Below are positions 18,014 to 26,500 of a DNA stretch of 64,000 nucleotides, one piece after another. Both the position numbers and the translations under genes were made by a program. Origin of the DNA: Prevotella koreensis (GTDB taxonomy: Bacteria; Bacteroidota; Bacteroidia; Bacteroidales; Bacteroidaceae); NCBI RefSeq assembly GCF_003977605.1, contig NZ_RYYU01000001.1:189175-253174 (forward strand). Reading direction: 5' to 3'. The notes below the pieces were generated by a model that had not been told where the DNA came from, did no database searches, and worked only from the letters and a program-made list of their open reading frames with translations. How positions within the stretch are numbered: the stretch's first letter is position 1; the number at the start of each line of letters is the position of its first letter.

Positions 18014-18946
18014 ATGAAACATACAAAATGTTTAATCGTGGGTAGCGGTCCGGCAGGATATACCGCTGCCGTTTATGCAGGCAGGGCCAATCTTAACCCT
18101 GTTGTGGTTTGTGGAATGCAGATGGGTGGACAACTCACGCAGACCACTATAGTGGAGAATTTTCCGGGTTATCCCGACGGAGTGGATGCTAACCAGATGA
18201 TGATGGAGATGCAGCAGCAGGCTGAACGCTTCGGAGCAGAAATGGTTGCGGGCACTGTGACCGATGTTGATTTCAGCAACAAACCGGCAGTCGTAACCCT
18301 CGATGACGGTGAGAAGATAGAAGCCGACACAGTGATTATTGCCACCGGCGCATCGGCCAAATATCTTGGCATGCCCGATGAGGATAAATATAACGGACGC
18401 GGAGTATCGGCTTGTGCCACATGCGACGGTTTTTTCTATCGCAAAAAGGTGACGGCCGTAGTAGGCGGAGGCGACACGGCATGTGAGGATGCACTCTATC
18501 TTTCACAACTTTGCAGCAAGGTTTATCTCGTTGTACGCAAGCCTTTCCTTCGTGCTTCGAAGATTATGCAGGAGCGTGTCATGGCTGCCGAGAACATCGA
18601 AATACTCTTCGAGCACAACGCTACCGGACTTTATGGTGAGAACGGAGTGGAGGGAATGCACGTGGTGAAACGCAAAGGAGAGGCCGATGAGCAACATTAT
18701 GATGTGGCTATCGATGGTTTCTTCCTCGCAATCGGTCACAAGCCGAATAGCGATGTGTTCCGTAAGTGGGTTGATACCGATGAGATAGGATATATCCGCA
18801 CCATAGGGAACACACAGCAGACACGCACTCCCGGCCTTTTCGTTGCCGGTGACGTATGCGACCCGACATATCGTCAGGCCGTCGTTGCTGCCGGTACAGG
18901 ATGCAAGGCAGCGCTCGAAGCAGAACGCTACTTGCAAACAATCTGA
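18014..18946 (+). CDS. trxB: Thioredoxin-disulfide reductase
   Basis: From the ATG at 18014 the protein has 310 residues; an in-frame TTG at 18008 adds only two residues and is unlikely. FAD-binding GSGPAGYTAAVYAGRAN lies near residues 10-26, the redox pair is CATC in the ACATCDGFF stretch near 135-138, NADPH-binding GGGDTACEDAL follows, and GLFVAGDVCDPTYRQ near 277-291 is the second FAD motif. It recycles oxidised thioredoxin with NADPH. It sits directly after the thiol peroxidase gene, and its upstream gap has an imperfect hairpin but no clear promoter. Confidence 0.95.
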   Translation: MKHTKCLIVGSGPAGYTAAVYAGRANLNPVVVCGMQMGGQLTQTTIVENFPGYPDGVDANQMMMEMQQQAERFGAEMVAGTVTDVDFSNKPAVVTLDDGEKIEADTVIIATGASAKYLGMPDEDKYNGRGVSACATCDGFFYRKKVTAVVGGGDTACEDALYLSQLCSKVYLVVRKPFLRASKIMQERVMAAENIEILFEHNATGLYGENGVEGMHVVKRKGEADEQHYDVAIDGFFLAIGHKPNSDVFRKWVDTDEIGYIRTIGNTQQTRTPGLFVAGDVCDPTYRQAVVAAGTGCKAALEAERYLQTI

Positions 18947-18956
18947 CGGCAGGATA

Positions 18957-18987
18957 TTGTTGTTTCGCGACTTTTTGATTATCTTTG
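18957..18987 (+). promoter_or_regulatory. Promoter of the WbsX-family gene
   Basis: TTG (18957-18959), 20 bases, TATCTTTG (18980-18987). The start site lies near 18993, which rules out the upstream in-frame TTG at 18985 and supports the ATG at 19015. Confidence 0.75.
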
Positions 18988-19014
18988 CAAGTCGAAAGAA
19001 CAACATACAGTGAA

Positions 19015-20169
19015 ATGAAAGCACGCATCATTGCATTATACTTGCCGCAATTCCACCCCATACCGGAGAACGACCTCTGGTGGGGACGTGGTTTTACGGA
19101 GTGGACTAACGTGGCTAAGGCCAAGCCTTTGTTCCGTGGACACCGACAACCACGCATACCCGCCGACCTTGGTTTCTACGACCTGCGACTTCCGGAGACC
19201 CGAGAGCAGCAGGCTGTGTTGGCAAGGGAGGCCGGGGTAGAGGGCTTCTGCTACTATCATTACTGGTTCGGCGGGGGGAAACAACTCCTCGAACGACCGT
19301 TCAATGAGGTTGTTGAAAGTGGCAAACCCGACTTCCCGTTCTGCATCTGCTGGGCAAACCATACATGGAGCAACAAGACATGGCGGCGAACTTCGGCGAT
19401 GCAGCACGACGGATTGCTCGTTGAGCAGACCTATCCGGGGCGCGATGACCATGTGGCTCATTTCATGTCGTTGCTCAAAGCCTTCCGAGACAAGCGATAT
19501 ATCACCGTTGACGGAAAGTTGCTCTTCGCGATATACGACCCGTTGGGATTTCCTGATGTCGGAGACTTTATCGGGTTGTGGCAGCAGTTAGCCGCAGAGC
19601 ACGGTCTGCCCGGGTTCTATTTCGTGGGCATGTCGCCCTCCACGCTGTCGTTCAAGATTGCTGCCGATGGGAAACATAAGCCCGCACTGCCAAATCTACG
19701 CAGCAGTGCCGACATATATAATAATGTGTTGTCGCTGGGTTTTGATGCCGTTAACTCGTATGGGAAAAGGCGAGGCGAGATGCTGTATGAGGGAAAGTGG
19801 AGGAACATTGCAAAGACAGTGATGCGCAGAATGGGTCTTAACGTGGGCAGCCGTTGCTACGACTATGAACGGACGGTGGCAAATTTCTTTGCTCCGGAGG
19901 ATGTCTGGGAAAATGTTTTCCCGACAATACTGCCACAATGGGATCGCTCACCGCGCGTTTCTTCTGCCGATGGGGTATATGTTAACGTCACTCCGGAGAA
20001 GTTCGAGCAACATATACGCAACGCTATCCGCATCGTAAGCCGCAAAGAAGAGCAACATCGCATCATCTTCCTAAAGTCGTGGAACGAATGGGGAGAAGGC
20101 AATTATGTTGAGCCTGACGAGGAATTCGGGCACGGTTTGCTGCATGCGCTGCGCGATGCACAGAAGTAA
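19015..20169 (+). CDS. WbsX-family glycan-biosynthesis protein (glycosyltransferase WbsX-like)
   Basis: From the ATG at 19015 the protein has 384 residues. The opening MKARIIALYLPQFHPIPEND and WGRGFTEWTNV, then GVEGFCYYHYWF and FCICWANHTW, are the signature of the WbsX family found in O-antigen and capsule clusters; KSWNEWGEGNYVEPDEEFG near the end is the other conserved block. The fold is TIM-barrel-like and conserved acidic and aromatic residues suggest a glycan-acting enzyme, though its reaction is not well established. It begins the second transcription unit of the first glycan region. Confidence 0.85.
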   Translation: MKARIIALYLPQFHPIPENDLWWGRGFTEWTNVAKAKPLFRGHRQPRIPADLGFYDLRLPETREQQAVLAREAGVEGFCYYHYWFGGGKQLLERPFNEVVESGKPDFPFCICWANHTWSNKTWRRTSAMQHDGLLVEQTYPGRDDHVAHFMSLLKAFRDKRYITVDGKLLFAIYDPLGFPDVGDFIGLWQQLAAEHGLPGFYFVGMSPSTLSFKIAADGKHKPALPNLRSSADIYNNVLSLGFDAVNSYGKRRGEMLYEGKWRNIAKTVMRRMGLNVGSRCYDYERTVANFFAPEDVWENVFPTILPQWDRSPRVSSADGVYVNVTPEKFEQHIRNAIRIVSRKEEQHRIIFLKSWNEWGEGNYVEPDEEFGHGLLHALRDAQK

Positions 20170-20292
20170 TACCTCATCAATGAATGTTATGAAGTCATCA
20201 TAAGCATAAAGATTATGATGACTGATTATGACAACAGTTTAGCCATAGATGATGTGTTTTTGAGGAAACTCATAACAAACAGTAAGTTAACA

Positions 20293-21435
20293 ATGAAGAA
20301 ATACGATTTCTTTTATATAGACCCGCAGTCATATAGCAATCTGTCTGTTTACGATTACAACCTTCTAAGCCATTTCGATAAGCAAAACTTACTGTACCTA
20401 CACAGTAAAAAGTATGATTATAAGAGCATTGAAGGTTGGAATGAGAAGTCTGTTTTTACATATAACTCTATTGCTAACAACAATCTCAAAGCCATTAGTT
20501 ATGTGTGGTCTTACATACGTATTTTCTTCTTGATTGCGTTATACAAGCCAAAGGTGGTACACGTGCAATGGTTCAAGTTGCCAAGTCTTGACCTCCTTTT
20601 TGTTAAACTTACAAAGAAGTTATTCGGCACACAGTATGTATTTACGGCCCATAATGTGCTGCCTCATAACACCGGTAACCGCCACGTAAACATCTATAAA
20701 AAACTATATCACACAGTAAACCGCATCATAGTACATACGCCGGCCACTGTAAAAGAGATTATCTCCATGTTTGATATTTCGGAAAATAAAATAACCGTTA
20801 TCCCTCACGGTATAATACAATTGGATATAGACGAACAAATTTACAGGCAATCTCTCAGCAAGTGGAGCGAGAAATACAACACTGACGGCAAAATCGTATT
20901 CTCTTCTTTAGGAGAACAGAGTCGGTACAAAGGTATCGACCTGCTGGCAGAAGTGTGGGCACAGACTCCCGAACTGTGTCAGAACGATAATCTGCGCTTG
21001 CTCATCATCGGTAAACAAGTCAATATTGACCTGTCTGTTTTGTCTGCTTGCAACAACGTCATTGTAGAGAATAGCAGGATTTCTAATGAGGAATTTTACT
21101 ATCTGCTCAAACATACAGATGTATATGTGCTGCCCTATCGCAAGATTTCTCAAAGCGGTGCATTGCTAACAGCATTGTCAACTCGTACTCCCATTGCCGC
21201 AACTAATGTTGGTGGTTTATGCGATCCTCTGAAAGTTGCACCTGTAGGTTGGGAGATTTCGGGCACCACTTTTAAGGATATTCAGCAACAACTCATCAAT
21301 ATCAGTATGTCACCGGATAAGATTTTCGCCATTAAAAACAATCACGCCGATTGGGAGAAAATCAATGATTATTATGCGTGGCATCACATAAGTCGGACTA
21401 CCATGAAACTGTATCAATCCATGTGCGACACGTGA
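20293..21435 (+). CDS. Glycosyltransferase, GT4-type
   Basis: From the ATG at 20293 the protein has 380 residues; the frame stays open back to an ATG at 20215, but homologous enzymes begin at the MKKYDFFYID stretch. The C-terminal half has the GT-B donor-binding pattern: SLGEQSRYKGIDLLAEVW near residues 218-235, and VLPYRKISQSGALLTALST then TPIAATNVGGL near 280-330, with the Glu of the usual EX7E replaced by SQSGALL. It would transfer a sugar to a lipid-linked glycan at the membrane. It is more AT-rich than genes on either side, a sign of transfer common for glycosyltransferases. Confidence 0.82.
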   Translation: MKKYDFFYIDPQSYSNLSVYDYNLLSHFDKQNLLYLHSKKYDYKSIEGWNEKSVFTYNSIANNNLKAISYVWSYIRIFFLIALYKPKVVHVQWFKLPSLDLLFVKLTKKLFGTQYVFTAHNVLPHNTGNRHVNIYKKLYHTVNRIIVHTPATVKEIISMFDISENKITVIPHGIIQLDIDEQIYRQSLSKWSEKYNTDGKIVFSSLGEQSRYKGIDLLAEVWAQTPELCQNDNLRLLIIGKQVNIDLSVLSACNNVIVENSRISNEEFYYLLKHTDVYVLPYRKISQSGALLTALSTRTPIAATNVGGLCDPLKVAPVGWEISGTTFKDIQQQLINISMSPDKIFAIKNNHADWEKINDYYAWHHISRTTMKLYQSMCDT

Positions 21436-21601
21436 TATTATAGTATTGACAGAATTTGATAAAACTCGAAACACGAAGCAAGGAACAAAGATAGGGGTAT
21501 ATATACTCGGTTAAGTAGCACCATGCACTGCAAGACATATCTTACATGTCAATAAAACATGTAATACTCATAGTGTATAGGAAATAAAAAAATGGTTTTG
21601 A

Positions 21602-22399
21602 CTATTCAATATCGTGGCATTTCGTGTCACGATGTTTGACATAAAATGTTTTTTTAAAGCCATTGCCGAACACATTGACCAATGTCCAGAACGTTGCAAG
21701 TAACGGGTTCATTTCCTCTGCTACGCGGAAAAGCGGATAATGTGACCATATCCTCTTCAGAATAGATTTCGGAGTTATGCTGTTATTACGCCTGCGGTAG
21801 CAGGCAAGGTTCTCTTTAAGGAGGTAACAAGGAGACTTACGTACTATTTTCAGCCATATCGCCGTATCATTATTCCTTGCAATTTCTTTTATTTGCACAA
21901 GTCCTATACAGTCCTTATCATACATTACTGTAAGGCATCCCGGCCAGCAACATGCGAGCATTGCCATTCTGTTCACGCGACTTATACCACTGACATATAC
22001 GCCGTTTTTTTGTCCGTCTTCATTTATCTCGTTGTATTCGTGGTAACTGAAGGCATGATTATTCTCAACCATAAACCTTAGTTGATGTTCAAGTTTCGAC
22101 GGCAACCACAAGTCGTCAGCATCCAAGAATGCGACCCACCTGCCACTTGCACGGCATATCGCCTTGTTGCGAGTTGCTGCTGCTCCAATATTTTTCTCAT
22201 TGCAATCATATTTTATGCGTGCGTCTGACAACGCATATCGTTTTACTATGTTTGCGGTATTGTCTGTAGAAAAATCATCTTGTACCAGCAACTCCCAGTT
22301 TACATAGGTCTGTGCGAGGACACTTTTTATAGTGTCTTCTATGAAATTACCACATTCCCATGTTGGGGTGATGATTGATACTAATCCATAGTCATTCAT
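21602..22399 (-). CDS. Glycosyltransferase, GT2 family
   Basis: The frame is open back to 22705, but the GT2 domain starts at the ATG at 22399, giving 265 residues. MNDYGLVSIITPTWECGNF opens the GT-A fold, with QDDFSTDNT near residue 40 and the DxD-type metal site FLDADDLW near 88-95; AAATRNKAI lies between them. The C-terminus is basic and carries aromatic residues for membrane contact. It is the only minus-strand gene in the first glycan region, convergent with the GT4 gene and divergent from the aminotransferase. Confidence 0.85.
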   Translation of the reverse strand: MNDYGLVSIITPTWECGNFIEDTIKSVLAQTYVNWELLVQDDFSTDNTANIVKRYALSDARIKYDCNEKNIGAAATRNKAICRASGRWVAFLDADDLWLPSKLEHQLRFMVENNHAFSYHEYNEINEDGQKNGVYVSGISRVNRMAMLACCWPGCLTVMYDKDCIGLVQIKEIARNNDTAIWLKIVRKSPCYLLKENLACYRRRNNSITPKSILKRIWSHYPLFRVAEEMNPLLATFWTLVNVFGNGFKKTFYVKHRDTKCHDIE

Positions 22400-22607
22400 T
22401 CTTGCCGTGTTCTTTTTATAGACGTCGTTCTTTTCGATGTGCAAATATAGACAATATTTCGTAAAAAATTGTATGTTACAATAAAAAGTTTCGTATGCCG
22501 GCGGGAATGTTTGACATAAATAAAAACAATAATAACGAAGCAATAAATAAGGGTTTAGTGTGTTATTTAAATAGATAATGTTTTTAAGAAAGATTAAAAA
22601 AATAATG

Positions 22608-23801
22608 AAAATACCATTCTCACCACCGGATATTACAGAACAGGAAGCCAACGAAGTGCGCGATGCGCTGCTATCCGGATGGATAACAACAGGGCCACGT
22701 ACCAAACAACTCGAGCGTGAGATTGCAAACTACTGCGATGTTGACAAGGCCGTGTGTCTTAACTCGGCTACTGCATGTCTTGAGTCTATATTGCGGGTAC
22801 TTGGCATTGGTGAGGGCGATGAGGTGATTACTTCAGCCTATACATATACCGCCTCGGCAAGTGTTGTGTGTCATGTTGGTGCAAAACTTGTGTTGGTGGA
22901 CACCATGCCGGGCTCTTTTGAGTTGGATTACGATAAGGTAGCAGAGGCGATAAACGAACGAACCAAGGCCGTTATTCCGGTTGATCTCGGAGGTGTACCG
23001 TGCGACTATGACAGACTTCTCTTTGCGGTTGACAGCAAGAAACACCTGTTCTCGGCGTGTAACGAAATACAGGAGGCAATTGGTCGTGTTGTGATAGTTG
23101 CAGATGCAGCACATGCGTTTGGTGCCACATGGCATGGTAGGAAGATTGGTTCTGTGGCAGATTTTACGTCTTTTAGTTTCCACGCTGTGAAGAACTTTAC
23201 CACGGCAGAAGGCGGAGCATTGACATGGAGGAATGTGGAAGGAATAGATAATGATGCATTATACCATGAGTTCCAACTACTTTCGCTTCATGGACAGAGC
23301 AAAGACGCTTTGGCAAAAACACAACTCGGGGCATGGGAATATGACATAGTTTATCCGGCATACAAGTGTAATATGACCGATATAATGGCGGCAATAGGAT
23401 TGGTGCAGATGAAACGCTATCCCGCTATGCTGCTACGTCGCCGCCAACTGATAAGTAGATATGATGAAGTCATGGCAGAATGTAATGTGTCAGTGCTTGA
23501 TCATTACAACGATTCTCACCAATCGTCAGGACATCTTTACCTCGCACGGCTTTCCGGCAAAGACTCTTCTTTTAGAAATTCTGTGATAACCGAAATGGCA
23601 AATCGTGGTATTGCATGTAACGTTCACTACAAACCGCTGCCTATGATGACGGCATATAAAGCACTTGGTTTTAATATCAACGATTACCCCAATGCCTATC
23701 GGCAGTTCGAGAACGAGGTGACACTGCCATTGCACACTCTTCTTACCGATGAACAGGTTGAATTCATGCTCAACAACTTCAAAGACATTGTATGCCTATG
23801 A
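22608..23801 (+). CDS. DegT/DnrJ/EryC1/StrS sugar aminotransferase
   Basis: The protein has 397 residues from the ATG at 22608; a second ATG at 22578 adds MFLRKIKKI, which is not usual in the family. It is a PLP enzyme that aminates a keto-sugar nucleotide. ITTGPRTKQLEREIANY near residues 28-44, NSATACLESILRVLG near 55-69, ADAAHAFGATWHG near 165, and the PLP lysine in SFHAVKNFTTAEGG near residue 195 are all present. It overlaps the next gene by a few bases. Together with the PglC-like transferase and the CapD-like dehydratase it could make a 4-amino-4,6-dideoxy sugar for a glycan. Confidence 0.92.
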   Translation, partial: KIPFSPPDITEQEANEVRDALLSGWITTGPRTKQLEREIANYCDVDKAVCLNSATACLESILRVLGIGEGDEVITSAYTYTASASVVCHVGAKLVLVDTMPGSFELDYDKVAEAINERTKAVIPVDLGGVPCDYDRLLFAVDSKKHLFSACNEIQEAIGRVVIVADAAHAFGATWHGRKIGSVADFTSFSFHAVKNFTTAEGGALTWRNVEGIDNDALYHEFQLLSLHGQSKDALAKTQLGAWEYDIVYPAYKCNMTDIMAAIGLVQMKRYPAMLLRRRQLISRYDEVMAECNVSVLDHYNDSHQSSGHLYLARLSGKDSSFRNSVITEMANRGIACNVHYKPLPMMTAYKALGFNINDYPNAYRQFENEVTLPLHTLLTDEQVEFMLNNFKDIVCL

Positions 23802-24385
23802 TACGCTTATTCGACATCCTCTTCTCGACAATAGGACTATTGCTTCTATCCCCACTCTTTCTCGTCATATATATAATAATTATTATTGAGAGCAAGGGCG
23901 GTGGTTTCTATAGCCAGACAAGGATAGGGAAGAACGGCATTCCATTCGCCATATACAAGTTCCGTTCGATGAGGACTGATGCTGATAAGCATGGACTTAT
24001 TACTGTGGGAGGGCGTGATCCAAGAATAACACGTATAGGATATTACATACGCAAGTATAAGATTGACGAACTACCACAACTATGGAATGTTCTTGTTGGT
24101 GATATGAGTCTTGTGGGACCACGTCCGGAGGTGCAGAAATATGTTGATCTATACACAGAGGAGCAGCGCAAGGTTCTGAGTGTCAGACCGGGTATTACAG
24201 ACTATGCCTCTATCGAATATGTTGATGAGAACATCTTACTTGCTAAGTCAGACGATCCGGACAGGACGTATGTCGAGGTTGTAATGCCGGCAAAGATTGT
24301 ACTTAACATGAAGTATATCAACAACAAATCACTGAAAGAATACTTCAAAATAATATTCCTTACATTGGCTAAAATTGTAGGGTAA
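23798..24385 (+). CDS. Initiating sugar-phosphate transferase (PglC-like)
   Basis: The protein has 195 residues from 23798, where ATGA overlaps the upstream stop; a second ATG at 23792 is equally possible. An N-terminal hydrophobic helix ([19 protein letters not shown]) is followed by the transferase core: [44 protein letters not shown] near residues 89-112, and [10 protein letters not shown]. It is of the short monotopic type that attaches the first sugar phosphate to undecaprenyl phosphate. A second enzyme of this class lies at 55257, so this genome region starts at least two different glycans. Confidence 0.93.
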   Translation: MIRLFDILFSTIGLLLLSPLFLVIYIIIIIESKGGGFYSQTRIGKNGIPFAIYKFRSMRTDADKHGLITVGGRDPRITRIGYYIRKYKIDELPQLWNVLVGDMSLVGPRPEVQKYVDLYTEEQRKVLSVRPGITDYASIEYVDENILLAKSDDPDRTYVEVVMPAKIVLNMKYINNKSLKEYFKIIFLTLAKIVG

Positions 24386-24424
24386 AACATAATAAAACAG
24401 TCGTTCCTTAATATATATACAAGA

Positions 24425-26338
24425 ATGAAGAAGTTTTTAGGGAAAATTTCACACTGGTACTTCACAAAAGACGCATTGCCATATTGGTGTGTCTTCGCTT
24501 TCGATTGCTTCATGGTAATCTCAAGCGGATTGGTGTGTCATACGCTCATCTGGGGCGCGACGGTAACGGCTAATGAGTTCCTGCCTTTGTTGGGAACGCT
24601 GCTGTTCTATCTCGTGTTCTATATAATAGGTTTCAGAATCTTCCATACCTATTCGGGAGTGATGAGATATACATCGTTTTCCGATATTCACCGTATTGCG
24701 CTTGCAAACCTTATAGGTGTGCTTTCGATTGCTTTTATGAGGCAAGTGTTCATGTACGACTTGTATTTCGTGCAAATAAGAATGCGCGAACTGGCAATGA
24801 CATTCGTGCTCTCAACCGTTGTTATGTGGACGGCTCGAATGATAGTGAAATACATGTATGAGTACTATAAGCAGGATCAGGATGCTCGTGGCGTGTTCAT
24901 TTATGGGGTGAAGACAGGAGGACTAAGCATAGCGCGCTCATTGCTGGCAGCTCCCAACGTGGAATATAAGTTGAAAGGATTTGTCAGTGATGCAAATGAC
25001 ATGGCGGGAAAGATGCTCATGGGAGTGATGGTTTATCGTAATGACAAAGACCTTCTGAAGACAATGGAGAGAGAAAAGGCAACTGCACTTTTCATCTCAC
25101 CGCTGAAAAAAGACGATTTCATAAAGCAAACCGCACTCGTTGACATGCTCATTGAGAAAGGCATTTCCATCTTCGTGATGCCTTCTGCAACAGAATGGGA
25201 CGGTAAGAGTGACATCTTCGCATCTCAACTGCACGAGATAGAAATTGAGGATTTGCTGCCGCGAGACGAGATAAACATAGACCTTGATGCCGTGAGAAGC
25301 CTGCTCAAAGGCAAGAAAATACTGATAACCGGTTCGGCAGGCAGTATCGGAAGCGAGATTGTAAGACAGATTGCAACATTCCATCCTTCGCAAATGATAC
25401 TGATTGACCAGGCCGAAACGCCACAGCACGACATCAGACTGATGTTGAAGAATGGCTTTCCTGAAGTAAAGGCAGAGACAATAGTCACAACGATACGCAA
25501 CCGCGAACGCATGGAAACGATATTTAACCAATATCGTCCCGACTATGTTTTCCACGCTGCGGCATACAAACATGTGCCGATGATGGAGGATAATCCGTGT
25601 GAAAGCGTGCAGAACAACATCGACGGCACTCGCGTAATAGCCGATGTCTCGGTGAAGTACGGGGTTAAGAAGTTTGTGATGATAAGCACAGATAAGGCCG
25701 TAAACCCCACCAATGTGATGGGATGCTCGAAACGAATTTGCGAGATTTATGTGCAAAGTCTTGACCGTGCAATAAAGGATGGTAAGATAAATGGTGTCAC
25801 ACAGTTTGTCACAACGCGCTTTGGTAATGTGCTCGGTTCTAACGGTTCGGTGATTCCTGTCTTCCGCGAACAGATAAAACATGGCGGACCGGTCACTGTG
25901 ACACACCCGGAGATACTCAGATATTTCATGCTTATACCCGAGGCTTGCAAACTGGTTCTTGAGGCAGGGACGATAGGAAAGGGTGGTGAAGTATTCGTCT
26001 TCGACATGGGAGCACCGGTCAAAATAGTCGATTTGGCAAAGCGTATGATAAAACTCAGTGGGGCACAGAACATAGATATAGAATTCACCGGACTGCGTGA
26101 CGGAGAGAAACTATATGAAGAGGTGCTCAACGACGAAGAAATCACGATACCTACTGTCAACAACAAAATAAGGGTTGCAAAGGTTCGGGAGTATGACATA
26201 GACACCGTGAAAGAACAAATAGAACAACTTGTCGCCGACAGTTATGGTTTCGATAAGATGTTAACGGTGAAACAGATGAAACTGATTGTACCGGAATACA
26301 AGAGCAATCACTCGGTTTATGAGAGTTTGGACAAATAA
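24425..26338 (+). CDS. CapD/FlaA1-like nucleotide-sugar dehydratase/epimerase, membrane-bound
   Basis: The 637-residue protein begins with four predicted transmembrane helices (about residues 15-125), then a CoA-binding-like Rossmann domain (GVFIYGVKTGGLSIARSLL near 160), then the extended SDR domain: ILITGSAGSIGSEIVRQI near 300, AAYKHVPMMEDNP near 385, and MISTDKAVNPTNVMGCSKR near 420-438. It is likely a UDP-HexNAc 4,6-dehydratase supplying the keto sugar for the aminotransferase upstream. Its stop codon lies inside a terminator, so it ends the operon. Confidence 0.9.
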   Translation: MKKFLGKISHWYFTKDALPYWCVFAFDCFMVISSGLVCHTLIWGATVTANEFLPLLGTLLFYLVFYIIGFRIFHTYSGVMRYTSFSDIHRIALANLIGVLSIAFMRQVFMYDLYFVQIRMRELAMTFVLSTVVMWTARMIVKYMYEYYKQDQDARGVFIYGVKTGGLSIARSLLAAPNVEYKLKGFVSDANDMAGKMLMGVMVYRNDKDLLKTMEREKATALFISPLKKDDFIKQTALVDMLIEKGISIFVMPSATEWDGKSDIFASQLHEIEIEDLLPRDEINIDLDAVRSLLKGKKILITGSAGSIGSEIVRQIATFHPSQMILIDQAETPQHDIRLMLKNGFPEVKAETIVTTIRNRERMETIFNQYRPDYVFHAAAYKHVPMMEDNPCESVQNNIDGTRVIADVSVKYGVKKFVMISTDKAVNPTNVMGCSKRICEIYVQSLDRAIKDGKINGVTQFVTTRFGNVLGSNGSVIPVFREQIKHGGPVTVTHPEILRYFMLIPEACKLVLEAGTIGKGGEVFVFDMGAPVKIVDLAKRMIKLSGAQNIDIEFTGLRDGEKLYEEVLNDEEITIPTVNNKIRVAKVREYDIDTVKEQIEQLVADSYGFDKMLTVKQMKLIVPEYKSNHSVYESLDK

Positions 26339-26355
26339 AGTCCAAACTCTTTTTG
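26323..26355 (+). terminator. Terminator overlapping the stop of the dehydratase gene
   Basis: GAGTTTGGAC (26323-26332) pairs perfectly with GTCCAAACTC (26340-26349) around AAATAAA, and TTTTTG follows. The stop codon TAA is in the loop. Confidence 0.85.
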
Positions 26356-26396
26356 TTTCCGGCAGATGTCAGAGCCACATGTTTCTTTTTCAACCT

Positions 26397-26434
26397 TTAG
26401 GGAAAATCCTTTGGTAATTAGGGAAAATCCTTTG
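26397..26434 (+). repeat. Two 17-bp direct repeats spaced 21 bp, upstream of a promoter
   Basis: TTAGGGAAAATCCTTTG occurs at 26397-26413 and again at 26418-26434, in register by 21 bases (two helical turns). It ends about 20 bases before a TTTCTTTG box that could be a -7 element. This arrangement suits a dimeric response regulator; the regulator is unknown. Confidence 0.6.
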
Positions 26435-26500
26435 CGATGATGATTATTTTGTTGTTTCTTTGCATCGTAAAACAATATGAACAATTTAAAACTTACGGAT

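Noticed and set aside
22400..22705. N-terminal extension of the GT2 gene
   Set aside because: The extra 102 codons lack GT2 features and overlap the divergent aminotransferase gene; the GT2 domain starts at the ATG at 22399.
25097..25906. Long antisense frame over the CapD-like gene
   Set aside because: The sense gene is complete and conserved; the antisense product is Cys/His/Tyr-rich with no domain.
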